Assembly (NCBI RefSeq): GCF_021044885.1
Contig: NZ_JAJNOD010000001.1
Location: 1,178,001-1,242,000, forward strand
DNA length: 64,000 bases
Direction of reading: 5' to 3'
Source of the DNA: Microbacterium nymphoidis
GTDB lineage: Bacteria > Actinomycetota > Actinomycetes > Actinomycetales > Microbacteriaceae
The stretch's first letter is position 1. The number at the start of each line of letters is the position of its first letter. A program made the position numbers and the translations under genes. Below the pieces are notes generated by a model. It did not search any database. It had not been told where the DNA came from and saw only the letters and a program-made list of their open reading frames with translations. Of the stretch, positions 8,243 to 17,804 are shown piece by piece.

Positions 8243-9222
8243 GCCGGCACCGCCTCGGAGGCCGCGGGCGCGGCGGCCCGGGCACGTCGGGTGCTGCGCA
8301 GGCGCGGATCGATGAGCGTGGCGATCACGTCCACCACCAGGCTCACCACCACGAAGGTGAGCGCGGACAGCACCACGACGCCCTGCAGCACCGGGATGTC
8401 CTGGCTGGCGACGGCCTGTTCGGTGAGACGGCCGATGCCGGTCCTGCCGAACACCGTCTCCGTCACCACCGCTCCGCCGATCAGCTCGCCGAGGAGCACG
8501 CCCGCGATGGTCAGCGTCGGCAGCAGCGCGTTACGCGCCACCGACCGCACCAGCACCCACGCGTTGGAGGCGCCCTTGGCGCGCACCACCGTCACGAACG
8601 GCGCCGGGAGCACATCGTCGATCGAGCGCAGCAGCGTCTGGGCGAGCGGCGCTGCGATCGGGACGGCGAGAGTCAGCACCGGCAGGATGAGCCCGACGGC
8701 GGGATCCGCACCGACCACCGGCACCCAGCCCAGACCGAACGAGAACACCTGGATCAGGATGATGCCGAGCCAGAACACCGGCACCGAGACGAGGACAGGA
8801 GGAACCGCGTGCACCGCGCGTCGCAGCCATCCGAAGGGGGCGAGAGTGGCGAGCGCGGCGATCGCGACGGCGAGGATGATCGCCAGCGCGAAGCCGAGAC
8901 CGGCGAGGGCTGCCGTCGCGGGCAGCGCCTCACCGATCAGGGTCAGCACCGCGGTGCCGTACTGCGTGGAGTACCCGAAGTCGCCGACGAGGTATCCGCC
9001 GAGAGTGTGCAGGTACTGCTGCCACCACGGCAGGTCGGCACCGTAGCTGGCACGGATCGAGGCGATCTGCTCGGCAGACAGACCCAGCTCCGGGTTCTGG
9101 AACTTGATCAGCACCGCATCTCCGGGCAGCAGCTGCAGGAGGATGAAGGTGGCGGTGAAGGCGACGACGAGGACGATCACCCCCTGTGCCGCGCGTCGAG
9201 CGAGGAAGGGCATCCGGATCAC
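8239..9222 (-). CDS. ABC transporter permease, DppB type
   Basis: A 327-residue permease, partner of the DppC-type protein. It starts with the typical RRAAQGVIVLVVAFTATFILLQLLPGD helix and PGD motif, carries a large periplasmic loop and ends with helices around VVLSALTFVVVSLVVDVIATLIDPR, the usual DppB C-terminus. The EAA-like loop is VVRAKGASNAWVLVRSVARN. The GTG start at 9222 is chosen because it overlaps the binding-protein stop by 4 bp (GTGA); an ATG exists at 9213. Confidence 0.9.
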   Translation of the reverse strand: MIRMPFLARRAAQGVIVLVVAFTATFILLQLLPGDAVLIKFQNPELGLSAEQIASIRASYGADLPWWQQYLHTLGGYLVGDFGYSTQYGTAVLTLIGEALPATAALAGLGFALAIILAVAIAALATLAPFGWLRRAVHAVPPVLVSVPVFWLGIILIQVFSFGLGWVPVVGADPAVGLILPVLTLAVPIAAPLAQTLLRSIDDVLPAPFVTVVRAKGASNAWVLVRSVARNALLPTLTIAGVLLGELIGGAVVTETVFGRTGIGRLTEQAVASQDIPVLQGVVVLSALTFVVVSLVVDVIATLIDPRLRSTRRARAAAPAASEAVPA

Positions 9223-10865
9223 CGCTTCTCGAGCCAGACGTCCGCGAAGACGGGCCGGGCGACGGACTCGAACTCGATGCCGTGGACGTAGGTGGCCGCG
9301 CCGTACACCTGCGGCTCCTCGAACAGCGGGATCACGTAGGCCTGCTCGGCGATGTAGTCCTGCACGGCCTCGGATGCGGCGACGCGCTTGGCGGGGTCCG
9401 GCTCCGAGGCGACCGCGGTCAGCAGGTCGTCGAGGTGCTGGTCGTCCGAGCGGAGCACGTTGCGGTTCTTCGAGGAGAACTGGCTCTTGATCACATCCAG
9501 ATCGGCGCGACCGACCATCGAGTGGTACAGCGGCGTCTTCAGCGGGTCGAGGATGTCCTCGGCGTAGCTTCCCGCGTCGGCGGACTTCACCTGCAGGTCC
9601 ACGCCGATGGCCTTCAGCTGCTGGGAGACCAGCTCCAGCGTCTGCTTCGACAGCGGCTGCGGCTTCGCCTCGTAGACCGGCAGTTCCAGTCGCTGCCCGT
9701 CCTTGGTGCGGATCCCGTCGGAGCCGGGGGTCCAGCCGGCCTCGTCCAGCAGCTTCTTCGCCTTGTCGGGGTCGTAGGTGTAGAAGGAGGACTCGTCCTT
9801 GTACCCCAGCGCCGACGAACTCAGCACGGAGGTGGCGACGGGGTAGTTCTGCGTGAAGATCGTGTCGACGACCTCCTGGGCGTTGACACCGGCCACGAGC
9901 GCCTGGCGCACCTTGAGGTCGCTGAGGAGCGGGTTGGTGAAGCGCAGGCTGAGGGAGTTGTTCACGCCGCGGGTCTGCGGGGCGAACACCTGGAAGCCGG
10001 CGGATTCCACGCGGGGCTCGTCGAAGGCCTGGACGTAACGGACGTAGTCGGCCTGTCCAGACAGCAGCGAGCCGATGCGCACGCTGTCCTCCGGCGTCAC
10101 GAGCAGCTTGATGTCGTCGAGGTACGGACGTCCCTGGTGCTCCTTCTCGGCCGGAGACCAGTCGTAGTCCTCGCGCGCCGCCAGGTGCACCTCGGTGCCG
10201 ATCTTCTCGGAGTCGATCACGAACGGACCGGATCCGATGATGTCAGTGGCATTGCCCGCACCGAAGTCCTCGAGTTTGCGGTCGAGGGTGGCGGAGGAGA
10301 GGAGGCCCGAGGTGATGGTGGACGTCGCCTGCAAGAATCCGGGCGACGGAGCGCTGAAGTGGAAGGTCACCGTGTCGGCGTCGACCACCTCGCTGGATTC
10401 GTAGTTGTTCACGGCCTCCGAGATGGTGAGTCCCTTGGCGGAGTCACCCTTGCCGAAGACGTCGAAGTTCTTCGCGACCACGGCGGCGTCCAGCGGTGTG
10501 CCGTCGGAGAAGGTGACTCCGGGGCGCAGGTTGAACGTGTACTCCGTGGCGTCGTCGTTGATGGTCCAGTCCGTGGCGATCCACGGCTGGATCTCCAGCG
10601 TCTCGGGGTCCTGCCAGGTGAGACGGTCGGTGATGTTGCCCACCAGCGCACCGTTCGGGTAGAAGCCGGCCTGCGGCGGGTAGAGGTTCGTGTACGGCTG
10701 GTACTCCAGGTAGGTGAGCGTGCCGCCCTGTACCGGCTCGCCGGCATTCGCCGATGCGGACGCGGTCGTTCCGCCAGACGACCCCTGGGACGAGCATCCC
10801 ACCATCATCAGGGCGGTGACGGCGGCGAGAGCGGCGGCTGTGGCACGTGCTGAATGACGGGGCAT
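9219..10865 (-). CDS. Peptide-type ABC transporter substrate-binding lipoprotein
   Basis: A 548-residue family 5 solute-binding protein and first gene of the minus-strand operon. The signal peptide ends in a lipobox (MMVGC, Cys24), so the protein is anchored to the outer face of the membrane. The body shows the family pattern (GGTLTYLEYQPYTNLYP, then PWIATDWTINDDATEYTFNLR, then LKVRQALVAGVNAQEVV). It belongs to the set accompanying KPN_01858-type monooxygenases, whose ligand is not established. A small CGGTC/GACCG hairpin lies in the leader. No clear operator is visible upstream, and the neighbouring regulator at 11012 points the same way and seems to belong to the next locus. Confidence 0.9.
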   Translation of the reverse strand: MPRHSARATAAALAAVTALMMVGCSSQGSSGGTTASASANAGEPVQGGTLTYLEYQPYTNLYPPQAGFYPNGALVGNITDRLTWQDPETLEIQPWIATDWTINDDATEYTFNLRPGVTFSDGTPLDAAVVAKNFDVFGKGDSAKGLTISEAVNNYESSEVVDADTVTFHFSAPSPGFLQATSTITSGLLSSATLDRKLEDFGAGNATDIIGSGPFVIDSEKIGTEVHLAAREDYDWSPAEKEHQGRPYLDDIKLLVTPEDSVRIGSLLSGQADYVRYVQAFDEPRVESAGFQVFAPQTRGVNNSLSLRFTNPLLSDLKVRQALVAGVNAQEVVDTIFTQNYPVATSVLSSSALGYKDESSFYTYDPDKAKKLLDEAGWTPGSDGIRTKDGQRLELPVYEAKPQPLSKQTLELVSQQLKAIGVDLQVKSADAGSYAEDILDPLKTPLYHSMVGRADLDVIKSQFSSKNRNVLRSDDQHLDDLLTAVASEPDPAKRVAASEAVQDYIAEQAYVIPLFEEPQVYGAATYVHGIEFESVARPVFADVWLEKR

Positions 10866-11011
10866 GGATTCTCCTGTGGAAGGGTTCGGTCAGTCCGACC
10901 GTTCCCCCACGTTAGGAATCTGCTCCCCTCGGGGATGCGCGTCTGTGTCACCCTCGTTCACGTTCCGCAATGCGCCGTCACACGCCGCCGTCCCGCGTCA
11001 CATTCGTCGCC

Positions 11012-12103
11012 TCAGGGGGCGGCGGTCGACTCGCGAGGGTGGAGCACAGGGAGCACCGACGTGCGCCGCACCGGGAGGTCGGGGCCGCCGGTGAGGCGCT
11101 CGACCATCATTTCCACGGCAAGGCGGCCGATGTGCTGCTTCGGCGGGCTGAGCGCGGTGATGGGCGGGCTGCCGCTGGAGGCCACCTCGTCGTCGTAGGC
11201 GATGATGGCGAGATCGCCCGGGATCGACCAGCCGTGGTCGACGGCGTACTGCTCCAGCATCACGGCCTGCGGATCGTTGTGGATGAGCAGTGCCGTGGTT
11301 CCCGTCGCGCGGCACTGGTCCAGGATCGACACCACCGCCGACTCCCGCGACGTGCTGGAGGGGTCGTCGAGGGCCGCGTCGACGTCCACCGCGCATTCCA
11401 GTCCGAGATCGGCGACCGCGCGGTTCCACCCGTGACGCAACGGCACCGACGTCGGAGATCCGGACGAGGTGATGATGCCGACGCGCCGGTGGCCCCGGGA
11501 GGCGAGATGATCAGCCGCGAGGGCACCGCCGAACACGTGGTCCGTGGTGATGCACTCGAGGCTCGGCAGGGCGAGTGCGGTGGGCGCGCGTCTTTCCACC
11601 AGCACCACGGGGGTCGCCAGCGTCTCCAGACGGTGAAGCAGAGCGCGTCCGTCAGGGCCGCTCGTCTCGGGTGCGACGATCAGCCCGTGCACCTCCCCGG
11701 CCGCCGCGAGCGCGTCGATCTGACGCCGCTGATCAGCCACCGCGTAGCTGGCTCCGCGCAGGACCAGCTGCACGCCAAGCTCGGTGGCCGCGGCTCGCGC
11801 ACCGATGATCACGTGCGGCCAGTAGTAGCTGAGCGACGGCACCACCATGCCCACGCGGAAACGGGTGCCGGACGCTGCCGCAGGCACCGTGGTGTCCAGA
11901 CGGCTGCGCAGCGTCGCTCCGCCGTGGACCCGCGTGAGGAGGCCGCGATCGGCCAGCTGCCCGATGTCGCGCCGGATGGTGAGGTCGGACACCCCGAACT
12001 GCTCGGCGAGGTCGGCGACGCGCACCGATCCCGTGCGGCGCAGTTCGTCCAGGATGCGCTCCCGGCGAGCCAGGCCGAAGGCGGGGGTGTCGGAGGAGGC
12101 CAT
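11012..12103 (-). CDS. Hybrid transcription regulator: DeoR N-terminus, LacI-type sensor domain
   Basis: A 363-residue repressor-like protein. Residues about 10-68 form a DeoR-type winged helix (RRERILDELRRTGSVRVADL, SDLTIRRDIGQLADRG, RVHGGA). From about residue 80 it is a LacI/GalR-type periplasmic-binding-like sensor (MVVPSLSYYWPHVI, LRGASYAVADQR, GLIVAPETSG, DHVFGGALAADHLASRGHRR). It is a close paralogue of the regulator at 35049, with which it shares the VPSL.YYWP and LRGASY signatures. It is divergent from the GH59-like glycosidase gene, and four phased 10-bp motifs lie between them, so it most likely controls that gene and itself in response to a sugar. Confidence 0.87.
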   Translation of the reverse strand: MASSDTPAFGLARRERILDELRRTGSVRVADLAEQFGVSDLTIRRDIGQLADRGLLTRVHGGATLRSRLDTTVPAAASGTRFRVGMVVPSLSYYWPHVIIGARAAATELGVQLVLRGASYAVADQRRQIDALAAAGEVHGLIVAPETSGPDGRALLHRLETLATPVVLVERRAPTALALPSLECITTDHVFGGALAADHLASRGHRRVGIITSSGSPTSVPLRHGWNRAVADLGLECAVDVDAALDDPSSTSRESAVVSILDQCRATGTTALLIHNDPQAVMLEQYAVDHGWSIPGDLAIIAYDDEVASSGSPPITALSPPKQHIGRLAVEMMVERLTGGPDLPVRRTSVLPVLHPRESTAAP

Positions 12104-12123
12104 GTCTGGTCAGCGTAGTGATC

Positions 12124-12163
12124 TGATTGTTTTCGATCAAGCATGAACGTTTGTGAACGTTTG
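12124..12163. promoter_or_regulatory. Phased 10-bp repeats, likely operator for the hybrid regulator
   Basis: Consecutive 10-mers read TGATTGTTTT (12124), CGATCAAGCA (12134), TGAACGTTTG (12144) and TGAACGTTTG (12154). Three of the four share the pattern TGAwyGTTTk. The spacing of one helical turn is typical of DeoR-family operators, which are direct repeats. The array lies 21-60 bp before the regulator start and 88-128 bp before the glycosidase start, so it could control both directions. The same motif recurs at 33018-33037 beside the paralogous regulator's target operon. Confidence 0.55.
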
Positions 12164-12251
12164 AATGGAAATCGCCCGCGACACCGGTCAGGATCGGCGA
12201 AGGGCACGCAGTCGTGCCCATGATGCGTGAGCGCCGTAAGGGAGAGTGCCC

Positions 12252-15200
12252 ATGTCGGAGGCGAGGATGCCCCGTCCGCAGAACGATCGACGAGGCCGCG
12301 AGGGCCGGGCCCGGCCGCGGCGATCCTGGATCGCGGCTGCGAGCGCCGCGCTGATCGCGGCTCCGCTGCTGGTGCCCACCAGCGCGATGGCCGCACCGGC
12401 GGACACCGTCACGGTGACCGTCACCGGCGCCGACGTGGCGGCGGCGGCGAAGAACGTCAACGGCCTCACCTTCAAGGGATTCGGCGTGCTGAGCGCCAAC
12501 TCCACCAGCGCGCTGCTGCTGGACTACAAGGCGCAGCACCCCGACAAGTACTGGGAGCTCATCGAGACCCTGTTCGGCGGCGATCACCCGCTCATGAACA
12601 CCGTCAAGATCGAGATGGGAAACGACCGCAACACCTCGACGGGTCCGAACCCCGCCACCATGCGGAGCCGGGACGAGTACCCGAACGTGCAGCGCGAGCC
12701 CGGCTTCCAGCTGGCAGCCGACGCCCAGCTCGTCGCTCACGGGGACGTGCACGTCAGCATCCTGCGCTGGAACCGCCCCGCCTGGGTCACCTCGCACCAG
12801 GATCAGTACGTGTGGTTCAAGAACACCGTGCTGGCGGCGTACCGCGAGTACGGCGTGATGGTGGATTCCATCAACCCCGACGCGAACGAGACGTCCAACC
12901 CGGAGATCCAGCTCTACAAGGACTTCTCCTCCTGGCTGCGCAACGATACGAAGGGCTACGAGGGAGCCACGTCGGACGACCCGAACAACGGCTTCGCCTC
13001 CGCCGAGGAGGGCGAGCGCTACCGGGCGATCCGGACGGTGGCTGCGGACACCGTCGGAACCCCGCCGACGTCGTTCGGCAACGCACTCACGGGGAGCGAC
13101 TCCTCGCTGCGAGACGCCGTGGACGTCGTCGGCTTCCACTACTCCAGTGCAGATGACAGCGCCGGAAACCTCAAGAAGTTCGCGGAGCAATTCGATCAGG
13201 AGGTGTGGAACTCCGAGGGTCAGTCGACGTTCTCGAACTCCGCGGACCGGCCGAACAACAACGCCAGCGATGAGCAGGGCGGTGTCGGCACGTCCTTCGG
13301 CGGCACGAACAGCGCCCTGGAGATGGGCAACTGGATCACGACCGGGTTCGCCGCGTCGCGTCGGACGATGAACATCTTCCAGCCCGCGATCGGCTCGTTC
13401 TACGACGGCTTCCAGTACTCGTCCAAGGAACTGGTCAGCGCCCGGGACCCCTGGTCGGGGTGGACCTACTACGACGGCGGGCTGGCGGTGCTGGCGCAGT
13501 TCACGCAGTTCGCGACGCTCGGATGGGAGAACGCGGATAACACCGCGGGAATCTGGCGGGCGATCCCGCAGGCCTCCGGCAGCACGCTGGGGACCGGCAA
13601 TCCGCCGAGCGGCGCCCGCGCCGGCGGCAACTCGTTCACCACGCTCGCCGCCCCCGACGCCTCAGACTTCTCGACGGTGATCGTCAACGACAGCAGCTTC
13701 ACGAGGACGTACCGGGTGATCGCGCAGGATCTCGCACTGGGGGCCGACGCCACCGCGGAGGTGTGGGAGACGCGCGCGGCCGATGCGGGTCAGCGCTACG
13801 ACGCGAACTACGTGCGTCCCATCGCCGAGATCGCCCCGAACGGCGGCGCCTACACCGTGACGGTGAAGCCCTGGTCCGCCGTCACCCTCACCACCCTCGA
13901 CCACGCGGTGGCCGGTGCCGACGGCACGCTCGCCCCTCGCGAGGGCTTCGGCAACACGCTGCCGACGTCGGCGGAGTACACCTCCGCCGAGGGCGGCCGC
14001 GACGTCCTCGACACCGACGCCACCGGTGCGGTGAACGGCGTCACGGACGACGAGTTCCTGTACGCCGACGACTTCGACTACGCCGGCCTGCCCACCATCT
14101 CCGGCTACGACCCCGCGACCGGTCAGCTCGTGGATTCCGGCGTCTCGTTCCTCGACGCCCGCGGCGCGGGTGCGTCGCCGGCCGGCACGCCCGGCACCTC
14201 GGCGGTGCGCGCGGGAGTGGTCCCGCGATACACGAACGACACCAATGGCGCGTTCGAGTCGGTGGCCACCGACGATGCCTCCCACGGCCGGGTGCTCCGT
14301 CAGCAGGTGGGCCCCGGCATGGCCGGCGGCGCCTGGAACGGCGGTGACCCGAAGACCACGATCGGCGATGCCCGCTGGGCGAACTACACCGTCTCGGCGG
14401 ACGTGCTGTTCGAGAGCACCGCGTCGGCCTACGCCACCATCGGCGCACGCGAGCAGGGCGGCACGGCCAACGGCCAGAACGTGTCGGCCGCCGAGCTGCG
14501 GGTGGATCCGGCCGGCGCCTGGAGCCTGCTGCGCTTCGGGACGTCGGTCGCCAGCGGCACGCTGACCACCGTCCCGGAGGCGGCCTTCCGCACCGGCGCC
14601 GGTGTCTGGAACACGATCTCCGTCCGCGTCGCCGGTGCGGTGTATACCGCCTCCGTCAACGGCGTCGAGATCGCCAGCTACACCGATGCCGCTCCGCAGG
14701 CCACGGGACGGATCCAGCTGGGTTCGGGCTTCACGTTCGTGCAGTTCGACAACCTGAAGGTCACCACCGTGCCCGGCTACACGCCCTGGTACACCGCCAT
14801 GATCGACGGCATGCACCAGACCAGCTGGGCCGACACCTCGGTGCCGGTGCTGCAGTTCGACGCGAACTGGAGCCACGTCAACGGTCAGGGCATGTACGAG
14901 TGGCAGCGCACCGCGTCCAAGTCCACGGCGAAGGGCGCGTCGATGACATATGCGTTCACCGGCACCGGACTCGACATCATCGGCACCAATTCCGGCGCTC
15001 CGACGCTGGACGTGATCGTCGACGGCGTCGACGTCGTCGCCGGCGCGCCCACGTGGAGCGCGGGCAGCGAGCGCACCGCCTATCAGCTGCGAGGTCTCCG
15101 CGACGGTCAGCACACCGTCACGATCCGGACCGCGAACACCGCCTCCATCAACGTCGACGCCGTCGGCGTGATCACGGCGACGGCCGATTCCGCTGCGGTG

Positions 15201-17708
15201 GACACCAGCACGCTGGCCGCCGCTGTCGAGGCAGCGGCACAGCTCGCCGAGACCGAGTACTCTCCCGAGACCTGGGCGGTGTTCGCGTCGATCCTGACCG
15301 ACGCCCGCGACGCCGTCGCCGACCCACGCGCCTTCGGCCTGGACGCGGAGGGTGCTCTCGCCCTCGGTGCGCGGCTGACGGCAGCCATCGATCGTCTCGT
15401 GCCGAAGGACGTCAGCCCCGATGTCCGTGACCTGGGCGTGCTCGCCATCACGTCCGGCGCGCGGGCACTGCCCGCCGAGCTGGCGCTGGCTGAGGGCGCT
15501 CTGCCCGTGACCTGGGCGCTGAGCGCCCGCGAGAGCGCCGCCACCACCGCGGAGCTCGGCGCCTTCACGGCCACCGGACGCACCACGGCGAAGCTGGACA
15601 ACGGCCTGTATCAGCGTTTCACCGCGCGCGTGATCGTCGTCCCGGCGGATCTCGAGTACTTCATCGATTCCGGCTCGTCCGGTGCGGCGACCGGTTCGGT
15701 GCAGGCCGCGGCGCTGGCGGCCTTCCCGGAGCTACGCAACGCGGTCGCCGACCAGAAGTGGGATGGCACGGGCGCGGGCCTCACGTGGGGTTACACCACT
15801 GCAGCCACCGCCGCCGATGCGGGCAACCCCCAGGACTGGGGTTCGTCCTACCTCGGGGTGGACTACAACAAGCCGGTGACCTATCGGCTGACGCTGCCCG
15901 CCGGTTCCTACAACGTGGTCGCCGTACAAGCACCACGCGCAGGACTCACCACCAACGTCTACACGAAGGTCTCGGGACCGGGCGTCGCCGCCACCACGAA
16001 GACGGCGACCTCCACCGGTACCGCCACCCCGATCGCCCAGCCCATCACGCTGGAGACGGATGGCGTCGTCACCGTGGAGTTCGGCACGAACGGCACGAGC
16101 GGCTACAACGGCCGCCTCGCCCTCGTCGCGGTCCAGCGGCTGCCACGTGATCTCGGCGTCCTGGGTGCCATCGGCGTCACGGGCGACCTTCCCGAGACGG
16201 TTGACGTCGCGGGAACCGCTCACCCCGTCGTGTGGGATGAGGCATCGGTCACGGCGAAGCGTGCGGTCTACGACACGCTTCGCGTGACTGGCCGGCTCGC
16301 CGACGGCGCGCAGGCCGTGATCGCGCGGTACGAGGTGATTCCCGCGGCGCCGGTGTACTTCATCGACGCCGGAACGAGTGGCGCCGACTCCCCCGCGTAC
16401 ACGGCGGTGGCCGGCGCGGCGGCACTGCGCAACGATGCGGTGGACCGGGTCTCCCCCGACGCCGGCTCGTGGGGCTACGTCGCCGACGGCATGAAGACGA
16501 AGGGCGCCACGGACATCACCGACAAGTTCTCGACCGGCCTGTACCAGGACACCACGCGTCTCATCTACCGGCTTCCGCTGGATGCCGGCACGTACACGCT
16601 CACCGGCGGGTTCACGGAGTGGTGGAACGTCACCCGCACCATGAACCACACGGTGTCGGCCGGCGGGGTGGAACTCGCGAAGGGCAACATCGCGCTGTCG
16701 GGTTCGGCACCGCGTCTCACCGCGGACCTCACGTTCACCCTCGATGCTCCCGCCACCGTGGAGTACGTGGTGACGAACGAGGGTGCCGGGGGCGAAAAGC
16801 CGGTGATCTCGTGGCTCGCCGTCGCCGATCAGACGCTCCCGGGCGCACCGTCCGAGGCGTCGGCGGTCGCGGCCTCCGACACCTCGGTGGCCGTCTCCTG
16901 GACAGCTTCGGCGCCAGCGGGTCCCGGCTTCATCGGCTATCGCGTGTTCGCCGCGGGCACCGACACGGTGGTGTGCGAGACCACCGAGACGTCCTGCACG
17001 ATCACGGGCCTGGAGCACGGTTCGACCCACGCGTACGAGGTGGTCGCGGTGAACGCGATCGGCACGAGCGAGCGGTCGGCCGCCACCGCGGAGATCACCC
17101 TGCCCGAGGTCGGCCCCGATAACGCGACAACCGCACCCGGCGTCGGCGCGCTGTCGTCGAACGACGGCTGGGACACCGGACTGAAGGACGGCACGTTCAC
17201 GCTCACCATGGATCTGTGGTGGGGGGAGAACGCGCAGCTGTTCCGTCTGTTCCGCGACGGGGAGCCGGTCGCCACCGTGCCGCTGACGATGAACAGCCCG
17301 CAGGCGCAGCGCGCCACCGTCGACATCTCTGGGCTCGGCAACGGCACGTACGTGTTCACGGGTGAGCTGGTGAACTCGAAGGGTACGACCGCGACGAAGC
17401 CGCTCACCGTGAAGGTCACCGACGCCAACCCCGGCAAGCCGACGCTGTCGTCGAACGCGAAGGGCGGAGCAAGCACCTTCACGCTCACCGCGGATCTCTG
17501 GTGGGGCATGAACGCCACCTCGTACCGCTTCCTGGAGGACGGCACGGAGATCGCCGCGGGCACGCTGACCGCGGCGACCCCGGCCGCGCAGCGCGCGACC
17601 ACGACGGTCTCGGGCAAACCGAAGGGCACCTACGTGTACACCGTCGAGTTCACGAACGCCGCAGGCACCACCACGAGCGCACCACTCACCGTGAAGGTCA
17701 CGAAGTAG
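12252..17708 (+). CDS. Secreted GH59-like multidomain glycosidase
   Basis: An 1818-residue exported protein. The signal peptide has a twin-Arg-rich start, a hydrophobic core near 26-44 and cleavage after SAMA at about 48. The catalytic domain resembles GH59 (galactocerebrosidase/beta-galactosidase), with FKGFGVLSANSTS, LMNTVKIEMGNDRNTSTG, the acid/base motif INPDANE (Glu213) and the nucleophile motif WNSEG (Glu322). A jelly-roll/LamG-like region follows, then a FIVAR-like helical segment near 980-1050. Two alternating blocks of Big_4-like (DLGVL..) and malectin-like (YFIDSGSSG, YFIDAGTSG) modules come next, then one FN3 domain and two C-terminal repeats each carrying LWWG. No LPxTG sorting signal is present, so it is released. 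ATG 12252 is preferred over GTG 12246 because AAGGGAG is then correctly spaced. Its neighbour regulator is divergent. Confidence 0.82.
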   Translation: MSEARMPRPQNDRRGREGRARPRRSWIAAASAALIAAPLLVPTSAMAAPADTVTVTVTGADVAAAAKNVNGLTFKGFGVLSANSTSALLLDYKAQHPDKYWELIETLFGGDHPLMNTVKIEMGNDRNTSTGPNPATMRSRDEYPNVQREPGFQLAADAQLVAHGDVHVSILRWNRPAWVTSHQDQYVWFKNTVLAAYREYGVMVDSINPDANETSNPEIQLYKDFSSWLRNDTKGYEGATSDDPNNGFASAEEGERYRAIRTVAADTVGTPPTSFGNALTGSDSSLRDAVDVVGFHYSSADDSAGNLKKFAEQFDQEVWNSEGQSTFSNSADRPNNNASDEQGGVGTSFGGTNSALEMGNWITTGFAASRRTMNIFQPAIGSFYDGFQYSSKELVSARDPWSGWTYYDGGLAVLAQFTQFATLGWENADNTAGIWRAIPQASGSTLGTGNPPSGARAGGNSFTTLAAPDASDFSTVIVNDSSFTRTYRVIAQDLALGADATAEVWETRAADAGQRYDANYVRPIAEIAPNGGAYTVTVKPWSAVTLTTLDHAVAGADGTLAPREGFGNTLPTSAEYTSAEGGRDVLDTDATGAVNGVTDDEFLYADDFDYAGLPTISGYDPATGQLVDSGVSFLDARGAGASPAGTPGTSAVRAGVVPRYTNDTNGAFESVATDDASHGRVLRQQVGPGMAGGAWNGGDPKTTIGDARWANYTVSADVLFESTASAYATIGAREQGGTANGQNVSAAELRVDPAGAWSLLRFGTSVASGTLTTVPEAAFRTGAGVWNTISVRVAGAVYTASVNGVEIASYTDAAPQATGRIQLGSGFTFVQFDNLKVTTVPGYTPWYTAMIDGMHQTSWADTSVPVLQFDANWSHVNGQGMYEWQRTASKSTAKGASMTYAFTGTGLDIIGTNSGAPTLDVIVDGVDVVAGAPTWSAGSERTAYQLRGLRDGQHTVTIRTANTASINVDAVGVITATADSAAVDTSTLAAAVEAAAQLAETEYSPETWAVFASILTDARDAVADPRAFGLDAEGALALGARLTAAIDRLVPKDVSPDVRDLGVLAITSGARALPAELALAEGALPVTWALSARESAATTAELGAFTATGRTTAKLDNGLYQRFTARVIVVPADLEYFIDSGSSGAATGSVQAAALAAFPELRNAVADQKWDGTGAGLTWGYTTAATAADAGNPQDWGSSYLGVDYNKPVTYRLTLPAGSYNVVAVQAPRAGLTTNVYTKVSGPGVAATTKTATSTGTATPIAQPITLETDGVVTVEFGTNGTSGYNGRLALVAVQRLPRDLGVLGAIGVTGDLPETVDVAGTAHPVVWDEASVTAKRAVYDTLRVTGRLADGAQAVIARYEVIPAAPVYFIDAGTSGADSPAYTAVAGAAALRNDAVDRVSPDAGSWGYVADGMKTKGATDITDKFSTGLYQDTTRLIYRLPLDAGTYTLTGGFTEWWNVTRTMNHTVSAGGVELAKGNIALSGSAPRLTADLTFTLDAPATVEYVVTNEGAGGEKPVISWLAVADQTLPGAPSEASAVAASDTSVAVSWTASAPAGPGFIGYRVFAAGTDTVVCETTETSCTITGLEHGSTHAYEVVAVNAIGTSERSAATAEITLPEVGPDNATTAPGVGALSSNDGWDTGLKDGTFTLTMDLWWGENAQLFRLFRDGEPVATVPLTMNSPQAQRATVDISGLGNGTYVFTGELVNSKGTTATKPLTVKVTDANPGKPTLSSNAKGGASTFTLTADLWWGMNATSYRFLEDGTEIAAGTLTAATPAAQRATTTVSGKPKGTYVYTVEFTNAAGTTTSAPLTVKVTK

Positions 17709-17718
17709 CCTCATCGCC

Positions 17719-17752
17719 GTGCCCCGGTCCCGTCCTGACGGGACCGGGGCAC
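17719..17752 (+). terminator. Strong hairpin after the GH59-like gene
   Basis: GTGCCCCGGTCCCGTC and GACGGGACCGGGGCAC form a perfect 16-bp inverted repeat with only two bases between the arms, 10 bp after the stop codon. There is no U-tract, as is common for terminators in GC-rich actinobacteria. Confidence 0.8.
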
Positions 17753-17771
17753 TGCTGCTCCCACACAGGTG

Positions 17772-17798
17772 ACAATAGTGTGCATCACACAGTATTGT
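17772..17798. promoter_or_regulatory. 27-bp palindrome, likely PadR operator
   Basis: ACAATAGTGTG (17772-17782) and CACAGTATTGT (17788-17798) are inverted with one mismatch around a 5-base centre. The site ends 6 bp before the PadR start codon and contains the only AT-rich sequence in the gap, so it probably overlaps the promoter and mediates autorepression. Confidence 0.6.
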
Positions 17799-17804
17799 GT
17801 AGCC

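Noticed and set aside
9186..10853. Long plus-strand open frame opposite the peptide-binding lipoprotein gene
   Set aside because: Repetitive V/L/G/R-rich product without domains; the minus strand encodes a complete binding protein with lipobox.
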